Below are positions 1 to 7,459 of a stretch of 50,908 nucleotides of DNA, in pieces. A model generated the notes under the pieces. The model was not told the origin of the DNA. It worked only from the letters and a program-made list of their open reading frames with translations, and searched no databases. The first letter of the stretch is position 1, and each line of letters starts with the position of its first letter. The DNA lies in NCBI RefSeq assembly GCF_003999195.1, contig NZ_RJVR01000204.1, forward strand, positions 1-50,908, in the 5' to 3' direction. This DNA is from Streptomyces soli. Lineage in GTDB: Bacteria; Actinomycetota; Actinomycetes; Streptomycetales; Streptomycetaceae. The position numbers and the translations under genes were made by a program.

Positions 1-1
1 C

Positions 2-160
2 CCCGCCAGCCACGCCCCGGCCGCCGCCCCCACCCCGCCGCCCGGCACGCCGCCCACCGGCCCGCGTCCCGCGTCCACCACCCCGGCAGCGCCCCCTCGC
101 CATTACTCACGCCTGGAGTATGCGGCCCTGCGTTGTGGTCGAGGGTTCCGTCCGTGTTAA
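2..160 (+). CDS. Possible C-terminal end of a Pro/Ala/Thr-rich protein (partial)
   Basis: One plus-strand frame is open from the window edge to a TAA at 158-160. It reads as an alternating Pro/Ala/Thr/Gly linker followed by a short tail (HYSRLEYAALRCGRGFRPC). Third positions are almost all G or C over the first 100 bases, as expected for a Streptomyces gene, but such composition also occurs by chance in this G+C-rich DNA. The start lies outside the window and no domain is recognisable. If real, it converges on purL. Low confidence. Confidence 0.25.
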   Translation, partial: PASHAPAAAPTPPPGTPPTGPRPASTTPAAPPRHYSRLEYAALRCGRGFRPC

Positions 161-223
161 CGCGGGCATGGCGGGGCGGGTTTACTGCCCCGCCCCACCC
201 CGCCCCTTCCCGAAACCGAGGGG

Positions 224-283
224 CTCTCCCCCAGACTTCGTCTGGGTGGGGGGACCCCCACCCAGACGAAGTCTGGGGGAGAG
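224..283. terminator. 28-bp perfect inverted repeat downstream of purL
   Basis: The arms 224-251 and 256-283 are perfect reverse complements separated by four bases. The core of each arm is CCCCCAGACTTCGTCTGGG. The related motifs CCTCCCCCA...TGGGGGAGG (10833-10862) and CCTCCCCCAGCCTTCGGCCG (16341-16360) occur elsewhere in the window, so this is one member of a dispersed hairpin family. It lies beyond the 3' end of purL and beyond the possible convergent gene at the left edge, so it could end transcription in both directions. There is no U tract, which is usual for Streptomyces. Confidence 0.6.
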
Positions 284-394
284 TCCGGCGCAGCAACTCG
301 AAGCCCGCGAGACCCCCCAGGGGCCGAGCGGCGCGAGAGTGCGGAACTAGAGGGGCACCCGACCACGGACCCGCACCCGACGACGCACCCGCCC

Positions 395-443
395 GGGGTC
401 CAGGGGCAGCGCCCCTGGTTTCGGGAAGGGGCGGGGTGGGGGA
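395..443. repeat. Dispersed G+C-rich intergenic repeat, copy 1
   Basis: About 48 bases, starting GGGGTCCAGGGGC and containing CCCCTGGTTTCGGGAAGG, recur almost identically at 27793-27840. Differences are A/G at one position in the small stem and T/C near the end. The element contains a small hairpin (CCAGGGGC/GCCCCTGG). A truncated copy in the opposite orientation sits at about 184-216. Both full copies lie just beyond the 3' end of a minus-strand gene. Confidence 0.7.
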
Positions 444-521
444 GGGAAAGCCGACCCCACCGGCCCGCACTCGACCGACGACCGACAACCGGGGCCGGGG
501 GTCGAGGCGGGCCGGGGCCGC

Positions 522-2771
522 CTAGGCGAGCAGCGCCGGGATCGTGCCCTCGTGGGCCTCGCGGAGCTCGGCCAGAGGGAGGGTGAACTGGCCCTGGACC
601 TCGATGGAGTCGCCGTCGACGACGCCGATGCGGGTGGCCGGGAGGCCACGCGCACCGCACATGTCGGTGAAGCGGAGCTCTTCGCTCCTCGGGACCGCGA
701 CGACCGCACGCCCAGCCGACTCGCTGAAAAGGAAGACGAACGGGTCCAGCTCCTCCGGCACCACGAGCCGCGCGCCGAGGCCGCCGCGGAGGCAGGACTC
801 GGTGACGGCCTGGATGAGGCCGCCGTCCGACAGGTCGTGGGCGGCGTCGACCATGCCGTCGCGGGAGGCCGAGATGAGGATCTCGGCGAGCAGCTTCTCC
901 CGCTCCAGGTCGACGGCGGGCGGCAGCCCGCCCAAGTGGCCGTGCGCGACCTGCGACCACGCGGACCCGCCCAGCTCGACCTTCGTGTCGCCGAGCAGAT
1001 ACAGCAGGTGGCCCTCGTCGGCGAAGGCCATCGGCGTACGGCGGGTGACGTCGTCGATGACGCCGAGCACGGCGACCACCGGCGTCGGGTGGATCGCGAT
1101 GTCACCGGTCTGGTTGTAGAGGGAGACGTTGCCGCCGGTCACCGGCGTGCCCAGCACCAGACAGCCGTCGGCCAGCCCGCGGCAGGCCTCCGCGAACTGC
1201 CACATCGCCGCGGGGTCCTCCGGCGAACCGAAGTTCAGGCAGTCGGAGACGGCCAGCGGCTTCGCACCGGTCGTCGCGACGTTCCGGTACGCCTCTGCCA
1301 GCGCGAGCTGCGCGCCGGTGTACGGATCGAGCTTGGCGTAACGCCCGTTGCCGTCGGTGGCGACGGCAACGCCCAGGTTCGTATCGGGGTCGATGCGGAC
1401 GACGCCGGAGTCCTCGGGCTGCGCCAGCACCGTGTTGCCCTGGACGAAGCGGTCGTACTGGTCGGTGATCCACGCCTTGGAGGCCTGGTTCGGAGAGGAG
1501 ACAAGGGCCAGGACAGAAGCCCGCAGTTCGTCGCGGCCCACCGGGCGCGGGAGGGCGTTCGCGTCGTCGGCCTGGAGGGCGTCCTGCCAGGCGGGACGCG
1601 CGTACGGGCGCTCGTAGACCGGGCCTTCGTGGGCGACGGTCCGGGGCGGGACGTCGACGATCTGCTCGCCGTGCCAGAAGATCTCGAGGCGCTCGCCGTC
1701 GGTCACCTCACCGATGACGGTGGCGATGACGTCCCACTTCTCGCAGATCTCCAGGAAACGCGCGACCTTCTCCGGCTCCACGATCGCGCACATGCGTTCC
1801 TGCGACTCGCTCATGAGGATCTCCTCGGGCGAGAGCGTCGCGTCACGCAGCGGCACGGTGTCCAGCTCGACCCGCATACCACCCGAACCGGCTGACGCCA
1901 GCTCGCTCGTGGCACACGACAGACCGGCGCCGCCGAGGTCCTGGATGCCCGCGACGAGGTCCTCGCGGAAGATCTCCAGGGTGCACTCGATGAGCAGCTT
2001 CTCCTGGAAGGGGTCGCCGACCTGGACGGCGGGCCGCTTGGTCGGACCGGTGTCGGAGAAGGTCTCGGACGCGAGCACCGACACACCGCCGATGCCGTCG
2101 CCGCCGGTACGAGCCCCGTAGAGGATGACCTTGTTGCCGGGGCCGGAGGCCTTCGCGAGGTGGATGTCCTCGTGCTTCATGACGCCGACGCAGAGCGCGT
2201 TGACCAGCGGGTTGCCCTGGTAGCAGGAGTCGAAGACGACCTCGCCGCCGATGTTGGGCAGGCCCAGGCAGTTGCCGTAACCGCCGACGCCCGCCACGAC
2301 ACCGGGGAGGACCCGCTTGGTGTCGGGGTGGTCGGCGGCGCCGAAGCGCAGTGGGTCCATGACGGCGACCGGGCGGGCGCCCATCGCGAGGATGTCGCGG
2401 ACGATGCCGCCGACGCCGGTGGCTGCGCCCTGGTAGGGCTCGACGTACGAGGGGTGGTTGTGCGACTCGACCTTGAAGGTGACCGCGTAGCCCTGGCCGA
2501 CGTCCACGACGCCGGCGTTCTCGCCGATGCCGACGAGCATGGCGTCGTTCTGGGGGGCCTTCTCGTCGAACTGCTTGAGGTGGATCTTGCTGCTCTTGTA
2601 CGAGCAGTGCTCGGACCACATGACGGAGTACATCGCCAGTTCGGCCCCGGTCGGGCGGCGGTCGAGGATGGCGCGGATGCGCTCGTACTCGTCCTGCTTG
2701 AGGCCGAGTTCGGACCACGGCTGCTCGGTGTCGGGGGTCTCGGTGGCGTGCTTGACGGTGTCCAGGGTCAT
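522..2771 (-). CDS. purL: Phosphoribosylformylglycinamidine synthase large subunit PurL
   Basis: The product is a 749-residue small-type PurL, the ATP-dependent subunit that converts FGAR and ammonia to FGAM in step 4 of de novo purine synthesis. It works with PurQ (glutaminase) and PurS. The N-terminal EHCSYKSS motif (His55) holds the catalytic histidine region; [18 protein letters not shown] and the following Gly-rich stretches form the nucleotide-binding folds. Length is normal for the family. I chose the ATG at 2771 (MTLDTVKHA) because homologues begin there. An in-frame GTG at 2807 overlaps the purQ stop (GTGA) and would add 12 residues, [12 protein letters not shown], encoded by a low-complexity GCTCGC-repeat sequence. 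The gene ends the purS-purQ-purL operon. Confidence 0.97.
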   Translation of the reverse strand: MTLDTVKHATETPDTEQPWSELGLKQDEYERIRAILDRRPTGAELAMYSVMWSEHCSYKSSKIHLKQFDEKAPQNDAMLVGIGENAGVVDVGQGYAVTFKVESHNHPSYVEPYQGAATGVGGIVRDILAMGARPVAVMDPLRFGAADHPDTKRVLPGVVAGVGGYGNCLGLPNIGGEVVFDSCYQGNPLVNALCVGVMKHEDIHLAKASGPGNKVILYGARTGGDGIGGVSVLASETFSDTGPTKRPAVQVGDPFQEKLLIECTLEIFREDLVAGIQDLGGAGLSCATSELASAGSGGMRVELDTVPLRDATLSPEEILMSESQERMCAIVEPEKVARFLEICEKWDVIATVIGEVTDGERLEIFWHGEQIVDVPPRTVAHEGPVYERPYARPAWQDALQADDANALPRPVGRDELRASVLALVSSPNQASKAWITDQYDRFVQGNTVLAQPEDSGVVRIDPDTNLGVAVATDGNGRYAKLDPYTGAQLALAEAYRNVATTGAKPLAVSDCLNFGSPEDPAAMWQFAEACRGLADGCLVLGTPVTGGNVSLYNQTGDIAIHPTPVVAVLGVIDDVTRRTPMAFADEGHLLYLLGDTKVELGGSAWSQVAHGHLGGLPPAVDLEREKLLAEILISASRDGMVDAAHDLSDGGLIQAVTESCLRGGLGARLVVPEELDPFVFLFSESAGRAVVAVPRSEELRFTDMCGARGLPATRIGVVDGDSIEVQGQFTLPLAELREAHEGTIPALLA

Positions 2772-2803
2772 TCTGTGCTCGTTGGTTCGCTCGCTGCGCT
2801 CGC

Positions 2804-2807
<4 letters not shown>
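2771..2807 (-). repeat. GCTCGC-repeat sequence between purQ and the purL ATG
   Basis: The stretch TTCGCTCGCTGCGCTCGCTC separates the purQ stop from the purL ATG and reads in frame as [12 protein letters not shown]. From memory, similar SERSERT-type sequence precedes many unrelated Streptomyces genes, so it is probably a dispersed repeat rather than part of PurL. A GTG at 2805-2807 overlaps the purQ TGA by four bases, so ribosomes could reinitiate there. Confidence 0.5.
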
Positions 2808-3480
<673 letters not shown>

Positions 3481-3484
<4 letters not shown>

Positions 3485-3726
3485 GAGTCGACCCTCACGG
3501 TGAAATCTTCGATCACGGTGTTGGCGAGGAAGGTCTCTGCCATCTCGCGGATACGGCCGAGGGCGGCATCGTCGACCGGCCCCTCGACTTCGAGTTCAAA
3601 GCGCTTGCCCTGCCGTACATCGGCGATTCCCGCGAACCCCAGACGCGGCAGCGCACGCTGCACAGCCTGGCCCTGGGGGTCGAGGATCTCCGACTTGAGC
3701 ATGACGTCGACTACGACGCGTGCCAC
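3481..3726 (-). CDS. purS: Phosphoribosylformylglycinamidine synthase subunit PurS
   Basis: The product is an 81-residue PurS, the small dimeric subunit that holds PurL and PurQ together in the FGAM synthase complex. The sequence begins [20 protein letters not shown] and has the conserved [11 protein letters not shown] and NTVIEDFTV segments. I chose the GTG at 3724-3726, with GGGAG just upstream, over another in-frame GTG two codons earlier (3732) because homologues start MARVVV. It is the first gene of purS-purQ-purL and diverges from lsr2 across about 260 bases. Confidence 0.95.
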
Positions 3727-3992
3727 GGTCACTCCCGGTGGTGGTGTTGCGTGAGACGTGGCTCAGCGTACCCCGTTCGAAAATCTACGCGAGTAGATAT
3801 GGACCGAAATGGGAGCGGAAATCAGGTGGCCACGATTGCTCGCATGACACGCGGAGGAAATTTCCCGAGGCTTCCCGTCATAATGTTTCCCGATGTACAA
3901 ATGAAAAGTATTGACCCAGACCGGTCGGATTCGATAGAACATCGCACGTCACCACAGGTGCGAGCCTGTTCCGCACGAAAGGACCGATATCC
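3727..3992. promoter_or_regulatory. A+T-rich divergent promoter region between purS and lsr2
   Basis: This 266-base stretch is clearly richer in A+T than its surroundings, notably 3775-3805, 3855-3865 and 3890-3912. Lsr2 prefers such DNA, so autoregulation is plausible (inference). Facing lsr2 there is a vegetative-type promoter: TTGACC at 3911-3916, 18 bases, then TAGAAC at 3935-3940. GAAAGGA at 3976-3982 is the lsr2 ribosome binding site. No riboswitch fold was recognised on the purS side. Confidence 0.5.
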
Positions 3993-4310
3993 ATGGCGCA
4001 GCGCGTAGTGGTCACCCTCTCCGACGACCTCGACGGCGGCGAAGCGGAGGAAACGATCACTTTCGGCATCGACGGGAAGTCCTACGAGATCGACCTCTCG
4101 TCGAGCAATGCGGACAAGCTGCGCGACGCGCTCTCGCCGTACGTTGAGGCGGGGCGCAAGCACGCCCGTTCCGGCAAGACCTACAAGCGCACCTCGGTCG
4201 CGCCCGATCCGGCGGCGGTTCGCGCCTGGGCCCGTTCGAACGGCTTCGACGTCCCGCCGCGCGGCCGCATCCCGAAGAAGGTCTACGAGGCGTTCACCGA
4301 GGCCAGTTGA
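3993..4310 (+). CDS. lsr2: Lsr2 nucleoid-associated xenogeneic silencer
   Basis: The product is a 105-residue Lsr2, an H-NS-like protein that bridges A+T-rich DNA and silences acquired genes in actinomycetes. The N-terminal oligomerisation domain (MAQRVVVTLSDDLDGGEAEE, then FGIDGKSYEIDLS) is followed by a basic linker and a C-terminal DNA-binding domain. That domain has the WARSNGFDVPPRGRIP signature; RGR at 90-92 is the AT-hook-like minor-groove motif. The ATG follows GAAAGGA at good spacing. From memory, Streptomyces species usually carry a second Lsr2 paralogue (LsrL); this one matches the canonical protein. Confidence 0.95.
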   Translation: MAQRVVVTLSDDLDGGEAEETITFGIDGKSYEIDLSSSNADKLRDALSPYVEAGRKHARSGKTYKRTSVAPDPAAVRAWARSNGFDVPPRGRIPKKVYEAFTEAS

Positions 4311-4316
4311 GTCGAT

Positions 4317-4347
4317 TGGACAGCCACCCCGGGTGATCCGCTAGAGT
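4317..4347 (+). promoter_or_regulatory. Candidate promoter of the first tRNA-Gly
   Basis: TGGACA (4317-4322) and TAGAGT (4342-4347) are 19 bases apart. TAGAGT matches the Streptomyces vegetative -10 consensus TAGRRT well; the -35 match and spacing are poorer. The site lies about 50 bases before the tRNA. Confidence 0.4.
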
Positions 4348-4396
4348 TTGGAGCGCGCCGAGGGCAGGATCGAAAGGTCAGGTCAGCGGAAGTCAC

Positions 4397-4468
4397 GCGG
4401 GTGTAGCTCAGTAGTAGAGCGCCCCCCTTCCAGGGGGGAGGCGCAGTGTGCGATTCCTGTCACCCGCT
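4397..4468 (+). tRNA. tRNA-Gly (anticodon TCC), aberrant; possible cell-wall (non-proteinogenic) type
   Basis: The acceptor stem GCGGGTG/CACCCGC, the D stem GCTC/GAGC and an anticodon stem of five or six C-G pairs (4422-4427/4433-4438) are perfect. The loop CTTCCAG puts TCC at 4429-4431. The D-loop is AGTAGTA, without the G18G19 pair seen in both neighbouring tRNA-Gly genes. The T-loop begins TGC (4449-4451), giving GTGC instead of GTTC. The T-stem pairs only with a G-T pair at its base (4443/4460) and a bulged T4447: GCAG plus G against CCTGT. The perfect stems argue against random decay. Loss of GG and of the TPsiC core resembles the staphylococcal tRNA-Gly species reserved for peptidoglycan bridges. 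Confidence 0.85.
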
Positions 4469-4475
4469 CTGACTG

Positions 4476-4505
4476 TTCTGGCTGGTCCAAACGATCAGGT
4501 AGAGT
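4476..4505 (+). promoter_or_regulatory. Candidate promoter of the second tRNA-Gly
   Basis: TAGAGT at 4500-4505 is a good -10 box ending ten bases before the tRNA. TTCTGG at 4476-4481, 18 bases upstream, is a weak -35. No terminator separates the first tRNA from this promoter, so some read-through from the first gene is likely. Confidence 0.4.
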
Positions 4506-4514
4506 AGTCGCCGT

Positions 4515-4587
4515 GCGGACGTGGCTCAGTTGGTAGAGCATCACCTTGCCAAGGTGAGGGTCGCGAGTTCGAATCTCGTCGTCCGCT
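4515..4587 (+). tRNA. tRNA-Gly (anticodon GCC)
   Basis: This is a normal 73-base cloverleaf: acceptor GCGGACG/CGTCCGC, D-arm GCTC-AGTTGGTA-GAGC with the GG pair, and anticodon arm TCACC-TTGCCAA-GGTGA (GCC). The T-arm is GCGAG-TTCGAAT-CTCGT. CCA is not encoded. It differs from the third tRNA mainly in the anticodon stem. A perfect hairpin follows at once. Confidence 0.95.
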
Positions 4588-4593
4588 CTTGAA

Positions 4594-4630
4594 TGAAGGC
4601 CTTTGACCGGGTTCCGGTCAAAGGCCTTCA
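4594..4630 (+). terminator. Terminator after the second tRNA-Gly
   Basis: The arms 4594-4610 and 4614-4630 (TGAAGGCCTTTGACCGG and its complement) are perfect over 17 bp with a three-base loop. The hairpin begins seven bases after the tRNA. Confidence 0.85.
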
Positions 4631-4658
4631 TCGTATCCGCACCTGTGAGAATCCAGGT

Positions 4659-4687
4659 TTGTCGCACGTGCGGGGCTCGGTTACAGT
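4659..4687 (+). promoter_or_regulatory. Promoter of the third tRNA-Gly
   Basis: TTGTCG (4659-4664), a 17-base spacer and TACAGT (4682-4687) form a good vegetative promoter. It lies after the previous terminator and 20 bases before the tRNA, so this gene is transcribed independently. Confidence 0.6.
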
Positions 4688-4706
4688 AGGCATCGCAACA
4701 CCGTAA

Positions 4707-4779
4707 GCGGACGTAGCTCAGTTGGTAGAGCGCAACCTTGCCAAGGTTGAGGTCGCGAGTTCGAGCCTCGTCGTCCGCT
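4707..4779 (+). tRNA. tRNA-Gly (anticodon GCC), second copy
   Basis: Acceptor GCGGACG/CGTCCGC, D-arm GCTC-AGTTGGTA-GAGC, anticodon arm CAACC-TTGCCAA-GGTTG and T-arm GCGAG-TTCGAGC-CTCGT make a regular 73-base tRNA. It is nearly identical to the copy at 4515. CCA is not encoded. Confidence 0.95.
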
Positions 4780-4787
4780 CTGTAACA

Positions 4788-4832
4788 CGAGGGCCCCGCC
4801 GGATCACTGAACCTGATCCGGCGGGGCCCTCG
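4788..4832. terminator. Convergent terminator between tRNA-Gly and purC
   Basis: The perfect 19-bp arms 4788-4806 and 4814-4832 (core GGGCCCCGCCGGATCA) enclose a seven-base loop. The hairpin lies between the tRNA and the 3' end of the convergent purC, so it can serve both. Confidence 0.85.
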
Positions 4833-4840
4833 GCGTTCGT

Positions 4841-5740
4841 TCACCAGGCGTTGCCCGTGAGGCGCTCGTACGCCTCGATGTACTTGGCCCTCGTCTGCTC
4901 GACCACCTCGGGCGGCAGCGGCGGCGGAGGCTGCTCGCTCTTCCGGTCCCAGCCGGACGCCGGCGACGTCAGCCAGTCCCGTACGAACTGCTTGTCGTAC
5001 GAGGGCTGCGGGTGGCCCGGCTCCCACAGCTCCGCCGGCCAGAAGCGCGACGAGTCCGGCGTCAGCACCTCGTCCCCGATCGTCAGCCGTTCCTCGTCAT
5101 CGAAGCCGAACTCGAACTTCGTGTCGGCCAGGATGATCCCCCGGTCCCGCGCGATATGCCGTGCCCGGCCGTATACGGCCAGCGTGGTCTGCCGCAGCTG
5201 CGCCGCCGTGTCCGCGCCGACCTGACGGGCGACCTCCTCGTACGACACGTTCTCGTCGTGCTCGCCCACCTCGGCCTTGGTCGCCGGCGTGAAGATCGGC
5301 GCCGGCAGCTCGGACCCGTCCACCAGACCCTCGGGCAGCGTGACCCCGCAGACCGTACGGTCCTGCTCGTACTCGGCGAGCCCGGAGCCGGTCAGATAAC
5401 CCCGGGCGACACACTCCACCGGGATCATCCCCAGCGACTTGCAGACCATGGTTCGGCCCTCCCAGTCAGCGGGAGCGCCCTCGGGAACGTCCGTGGAGAT
5501 GACGTGATGCGGCACGATGTCCGCCAGCTTGTCGAACCACCACAGCGACAACTGGGTGAGCACCTGCCCCTTGTCGGGGATCTCCGTTGGCAGCACCCAG
5601 TCGTACGCCGACATCCGGTCGCTCGCGACCATCACCAGCTCTCCGGCCTGGTTCTGGTAGAGGTCGCGCACCTTGCCGGTGTGCAGATGCAGCAGCCCAG
5701 GCACTTGAGCGGGCTCCGGCTTTTCGACGAATCCGGACAT
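4841..5740 (-). CDS. purC: Phosphoribosylaminoimidazole-succinocarboxamide synthase (SAICAR synthetase)
   Basis: The 299-residue PurC joins CAIR and aspartate with ATP to make SAICAR. The glycine-rich start HTGKVRDLYQ (about 21-30), DRMSAYDWVLPTEIPDKG (about 42-59), GYLTGSGL and IILADTKFEFGFD (about 198-210) are family signatures. The length matches the monomeric actinobacterial enzyme. The ATG at 5740 follows GGGGAGGACCC on the minus strand. It is a single gene flanked by a terminator on its 3' side, so it is probably transcribed from its own promoter in the short gap at 5741-5831. Confidence 0.97.
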   Translation of the reverse strand: MSGFVEKPEPAQVPGLLHLHTGKVRDLYQNQAGELVMVASDRMSAYDWVLPTEIPDKGQVLTQLSLWWFDKLADIVPHHVISTDVPEGAPADWEGRTMVCKSLGMIPVECVARGYLTGSGLAEYEQDRTVCGVTLPEGLVDGSELPAPIFTPATKAEVGEHDENVSYEEVARQVGADTAAQLRQTTLAVYGRARHIARDRGIILADTKFEFGFDDEERLTIGDEVLTPDSSRFWPAELWEPGHPQPSYDKQFVRDWLTSPASGWDRKSEQPPPPLPPEVVEQTRAKYIEAYERLTGNAW

Positions 5741-5831
5741 GGGTCCTCCCCGGTCGGCGGTTCAGCTCCTGATTCTCTCGTATGCGGCGCCTGTCGGCGC
5801 GCGGCGGGTCCGCTGGGACCCGCCGCGCGCG

Positions 5832-7322
5832 TCAGCCGTGCTTGCTGATGCGGTCGAGCAGGTTTGCGGTCGCGCGTTGGATGCGGGGATCGATATGGCC
5901 GGGGCGGTCGAGGGCGGGGGACCAGGCGAAGGTGCCGGAGGCGAAGACGAAGGCGCCGCTGGGGGCTTGGTAGAGGGAGGTTTCTTGGTGGCGGGGGCGG
6001 CCCTGGGCGTCTTCGTAGGGGGAGTGGGCGAGGAGGATGCGGTCCTGGGTGGGAGGCAATGGCGTACGGGGGAAGTAACGGTCCGCCTCGCCGGCGACGA
6101 GGCCGGGGATCTCTTCGCCCTCGGCGGCGCCGGTGGCCTCCCAGAGCCAGTGGCCGGCGTTGCGGACGACCAGGGGGGACGGCTCGGGGACACGGCCGGC
6201 GTACTGGAGGCCGAGGAGGAGCTGCTCGGGCTCGCCGAGGTCGCGCCAGAGGGCGGTGCGGCCGCGCGGGTCGGAGCGGCGCTTGCGGCAGCTGAGGAGG
6301 CGGTCGGGCTCGCCGGCGGCGGAGGGGCCGAGGTCGACCTGCCAGTACATGGTGTTGGCGGAGAGGAAGACCAGCGAGGTGCCCCGGTCGCGGGCGGCCT
6401 CGACGGCGCGGCGCATGGGCACGGACCAGTACTCGTCATGGCCGGGGAAGATCAGGCCCCGGTAGCGGGTGGGGTCGACGCGGCCGGCGTGCAGATCGCG
6501 GGCGTCGGCGTAGGCGAGGTCGTAGCCGTAGCGCTCGGCCCAGCGGATGAAGTCGTAGGCGTGGCCTACGTGGAGGGGCAGGCCGGCGCCGGCGTAGGGG
6601 CGGTCGAAGGAGACGGTGACGGCGGCGTCCTCCTCGCCGAGGAGGACGCCGTGGTCGTCCCAGGCGTGGTAGAGGCTGGCGCCGGTGCGGCCGTCCTCGG
6701 GGTAGAGGTTGTAGGCCTGCCAGGTGACGTCGGGGAGCAGCAGGAGCAGATCCGCCGGCCGGTCGTCGCGGACGGTGAAGGGGACGTGGCTGCGGTAGCC
6801 GTCGTCCGTGGTGAGCACGGCGACGTACGCGCCGGTCCTCCAGTACGAGGGGACCTGGAGCCGCCAGGACTGCCACCAGTGATGGCACGAGACCGTACGC
6901 CCGGCGGCGAGCGGCGCGGGCTGGACGATGCCGGAGAGGCGGGGGCTGGTGGTCACCTGGGCGGCGCCGTCGCCGCCGTAATGACCGATTCGGTAGATGT
7001 CGATGCCGAACTGCTGCGGCGGGTCGACGGTGACGCGGAAGTCGATGGCCTCGCCGGGGGCGACCGCGCCGGCGGAGGCGAAGCCCTTGATCTGGCGGCG
7101 TACGTCGTCAGAGGAGCGGGGGCCGGGGCTTTTGCGGGGACGGGGGACGGTCTCGCCGCTGCTGGCGGCGAGGTCGACGTACCAGGGGACGACCTGACCG
7201 GTGTCGTCGTCCAGGTACTCGGTCGTGCCGCGCAGCCAGGGCACTGGGCCCTGGCCGAAGGGGTCGGTGACCCCGTGAGCCAGCGCACCCGACTGCCATC
7301 GGCGGACTTTCTCCGTCCCCAC
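5832..7322 (-). CDS. N,N-dimethylformamidase large-subunit-like protein
   Basis: The 496-residue protein resembles the C-terminal region of the N,N-dimethylformamidase beta subunit. It has an N-terminal beta domain (SCHHWWQSWRLQVPSYW, about residues 175-191), then a Rossmann/ThuA-like segment with GLIFPGHDEYWS and SLVFLSANTMYWQVDL. The substrate is unknown: no small subunit gene is adjacent, so amidase activity should not be assumed. I chose the GTG at 7322 because GAGGAGGGGAG lies just upstream. A longer in-frame start at 7397 adds 25 low-complexity residues. It sits between purC and purD; from memory, this neighbourhood is conserved in streptomycetes. Confidence 0.75.
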   Translation of the reverse strand: MGTEKVRRWQSGALAHGVTDPFGQGPVPWLRGTTEYLDDDTGQVVPWYVDLAASSGETVPRPRKSPGPRSSDDVRRQIKGFASAGAVAPGEAIDFRVTVDPPQQFGIDIYRIGHYGGDGAAQVTTSPRLSGIVQPAPLAAGRTVSCHHWWQSWRLQVPSYWRTGAYVAVLTTDDGYRSHVPFTVRDDRPADLLLLLPDVTWQAYNLYPEDGRTGASLYHAWDDHGVLLGEEDAAVTVSFDRPYAGAGLPLHVGHAYDFIRWAERYGYDLAYADARDLHAGRVDPTRYRGLIFPGHDEYWSVPMRRAVEAARDRGTSLVFLSANTMYWQVDLGPSAAGEPDRLLSCRKRRSDPRGRTALWRDLGEPEQLLLGLQYAGRVPEPSPLVVRNAGHWLWEATGAAEGEEIPGLVAGEADRYFPRTPLPPTQDRILLAHSPYEDAQGRPRHQETSLYQAPSGAFVFASGTFAWSPALDRPGHIDPRIQRATANLLDRISKHG

Positions 7323-7459
7323 GGCGCTCCCCTCCTCGTCCCGCGTCCCCCGAGGTGGTGGTGTTGCGTTCCGGACCCAGCACATCACATAAAGCACTCA
7401 CGCCGTTACTGTTCGTGGCGAATTGAAGCCAAAATCGGTCAACCCGGCGGGCCCAGCCG
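7323..7459. other. Short spacer with a 16-base sequence shared with the purS upstream region
   Basis: GGTGGTGGTGTTGCGT occurs here (7354-7369) and at 3737-3752 upstream of purS, in the same orientation relative to the downstream minus-strand gene. The rest of the spacer (7380-7440) is comparatively A+T-rich and is the likely promoter region of the dimethylformamidase-like gene. Confidence 0.4.

Larger units (their letters stand above)
161..521. other. Intergenic region downstream of purL
   Basis: I see no credible gene here. The stretch holds a large perfect hairpin (224-283) and pieces of a G+C-rich intergenic repeat: a full copy at about 395-442 and an inverted partial copy at about 184-216. 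Frames that stay open across it do so only because of G+C content. Confidence 0.6.

Noticed and set aside
552..1895. Long plus-strand open frame opposite purL
   Set aside because: It is rich in Arg, Val, Asp and Gly as expected from the antisense of a high-G+C gene, has no domain, and PurL on the other strand is certain.
7323..7397. 25-residue extension of the dimethylformamidase-like protein
   Set aside because: The strong GAGGAGG site lies in front of the internal GTG, and the extra residues are low-complexity.
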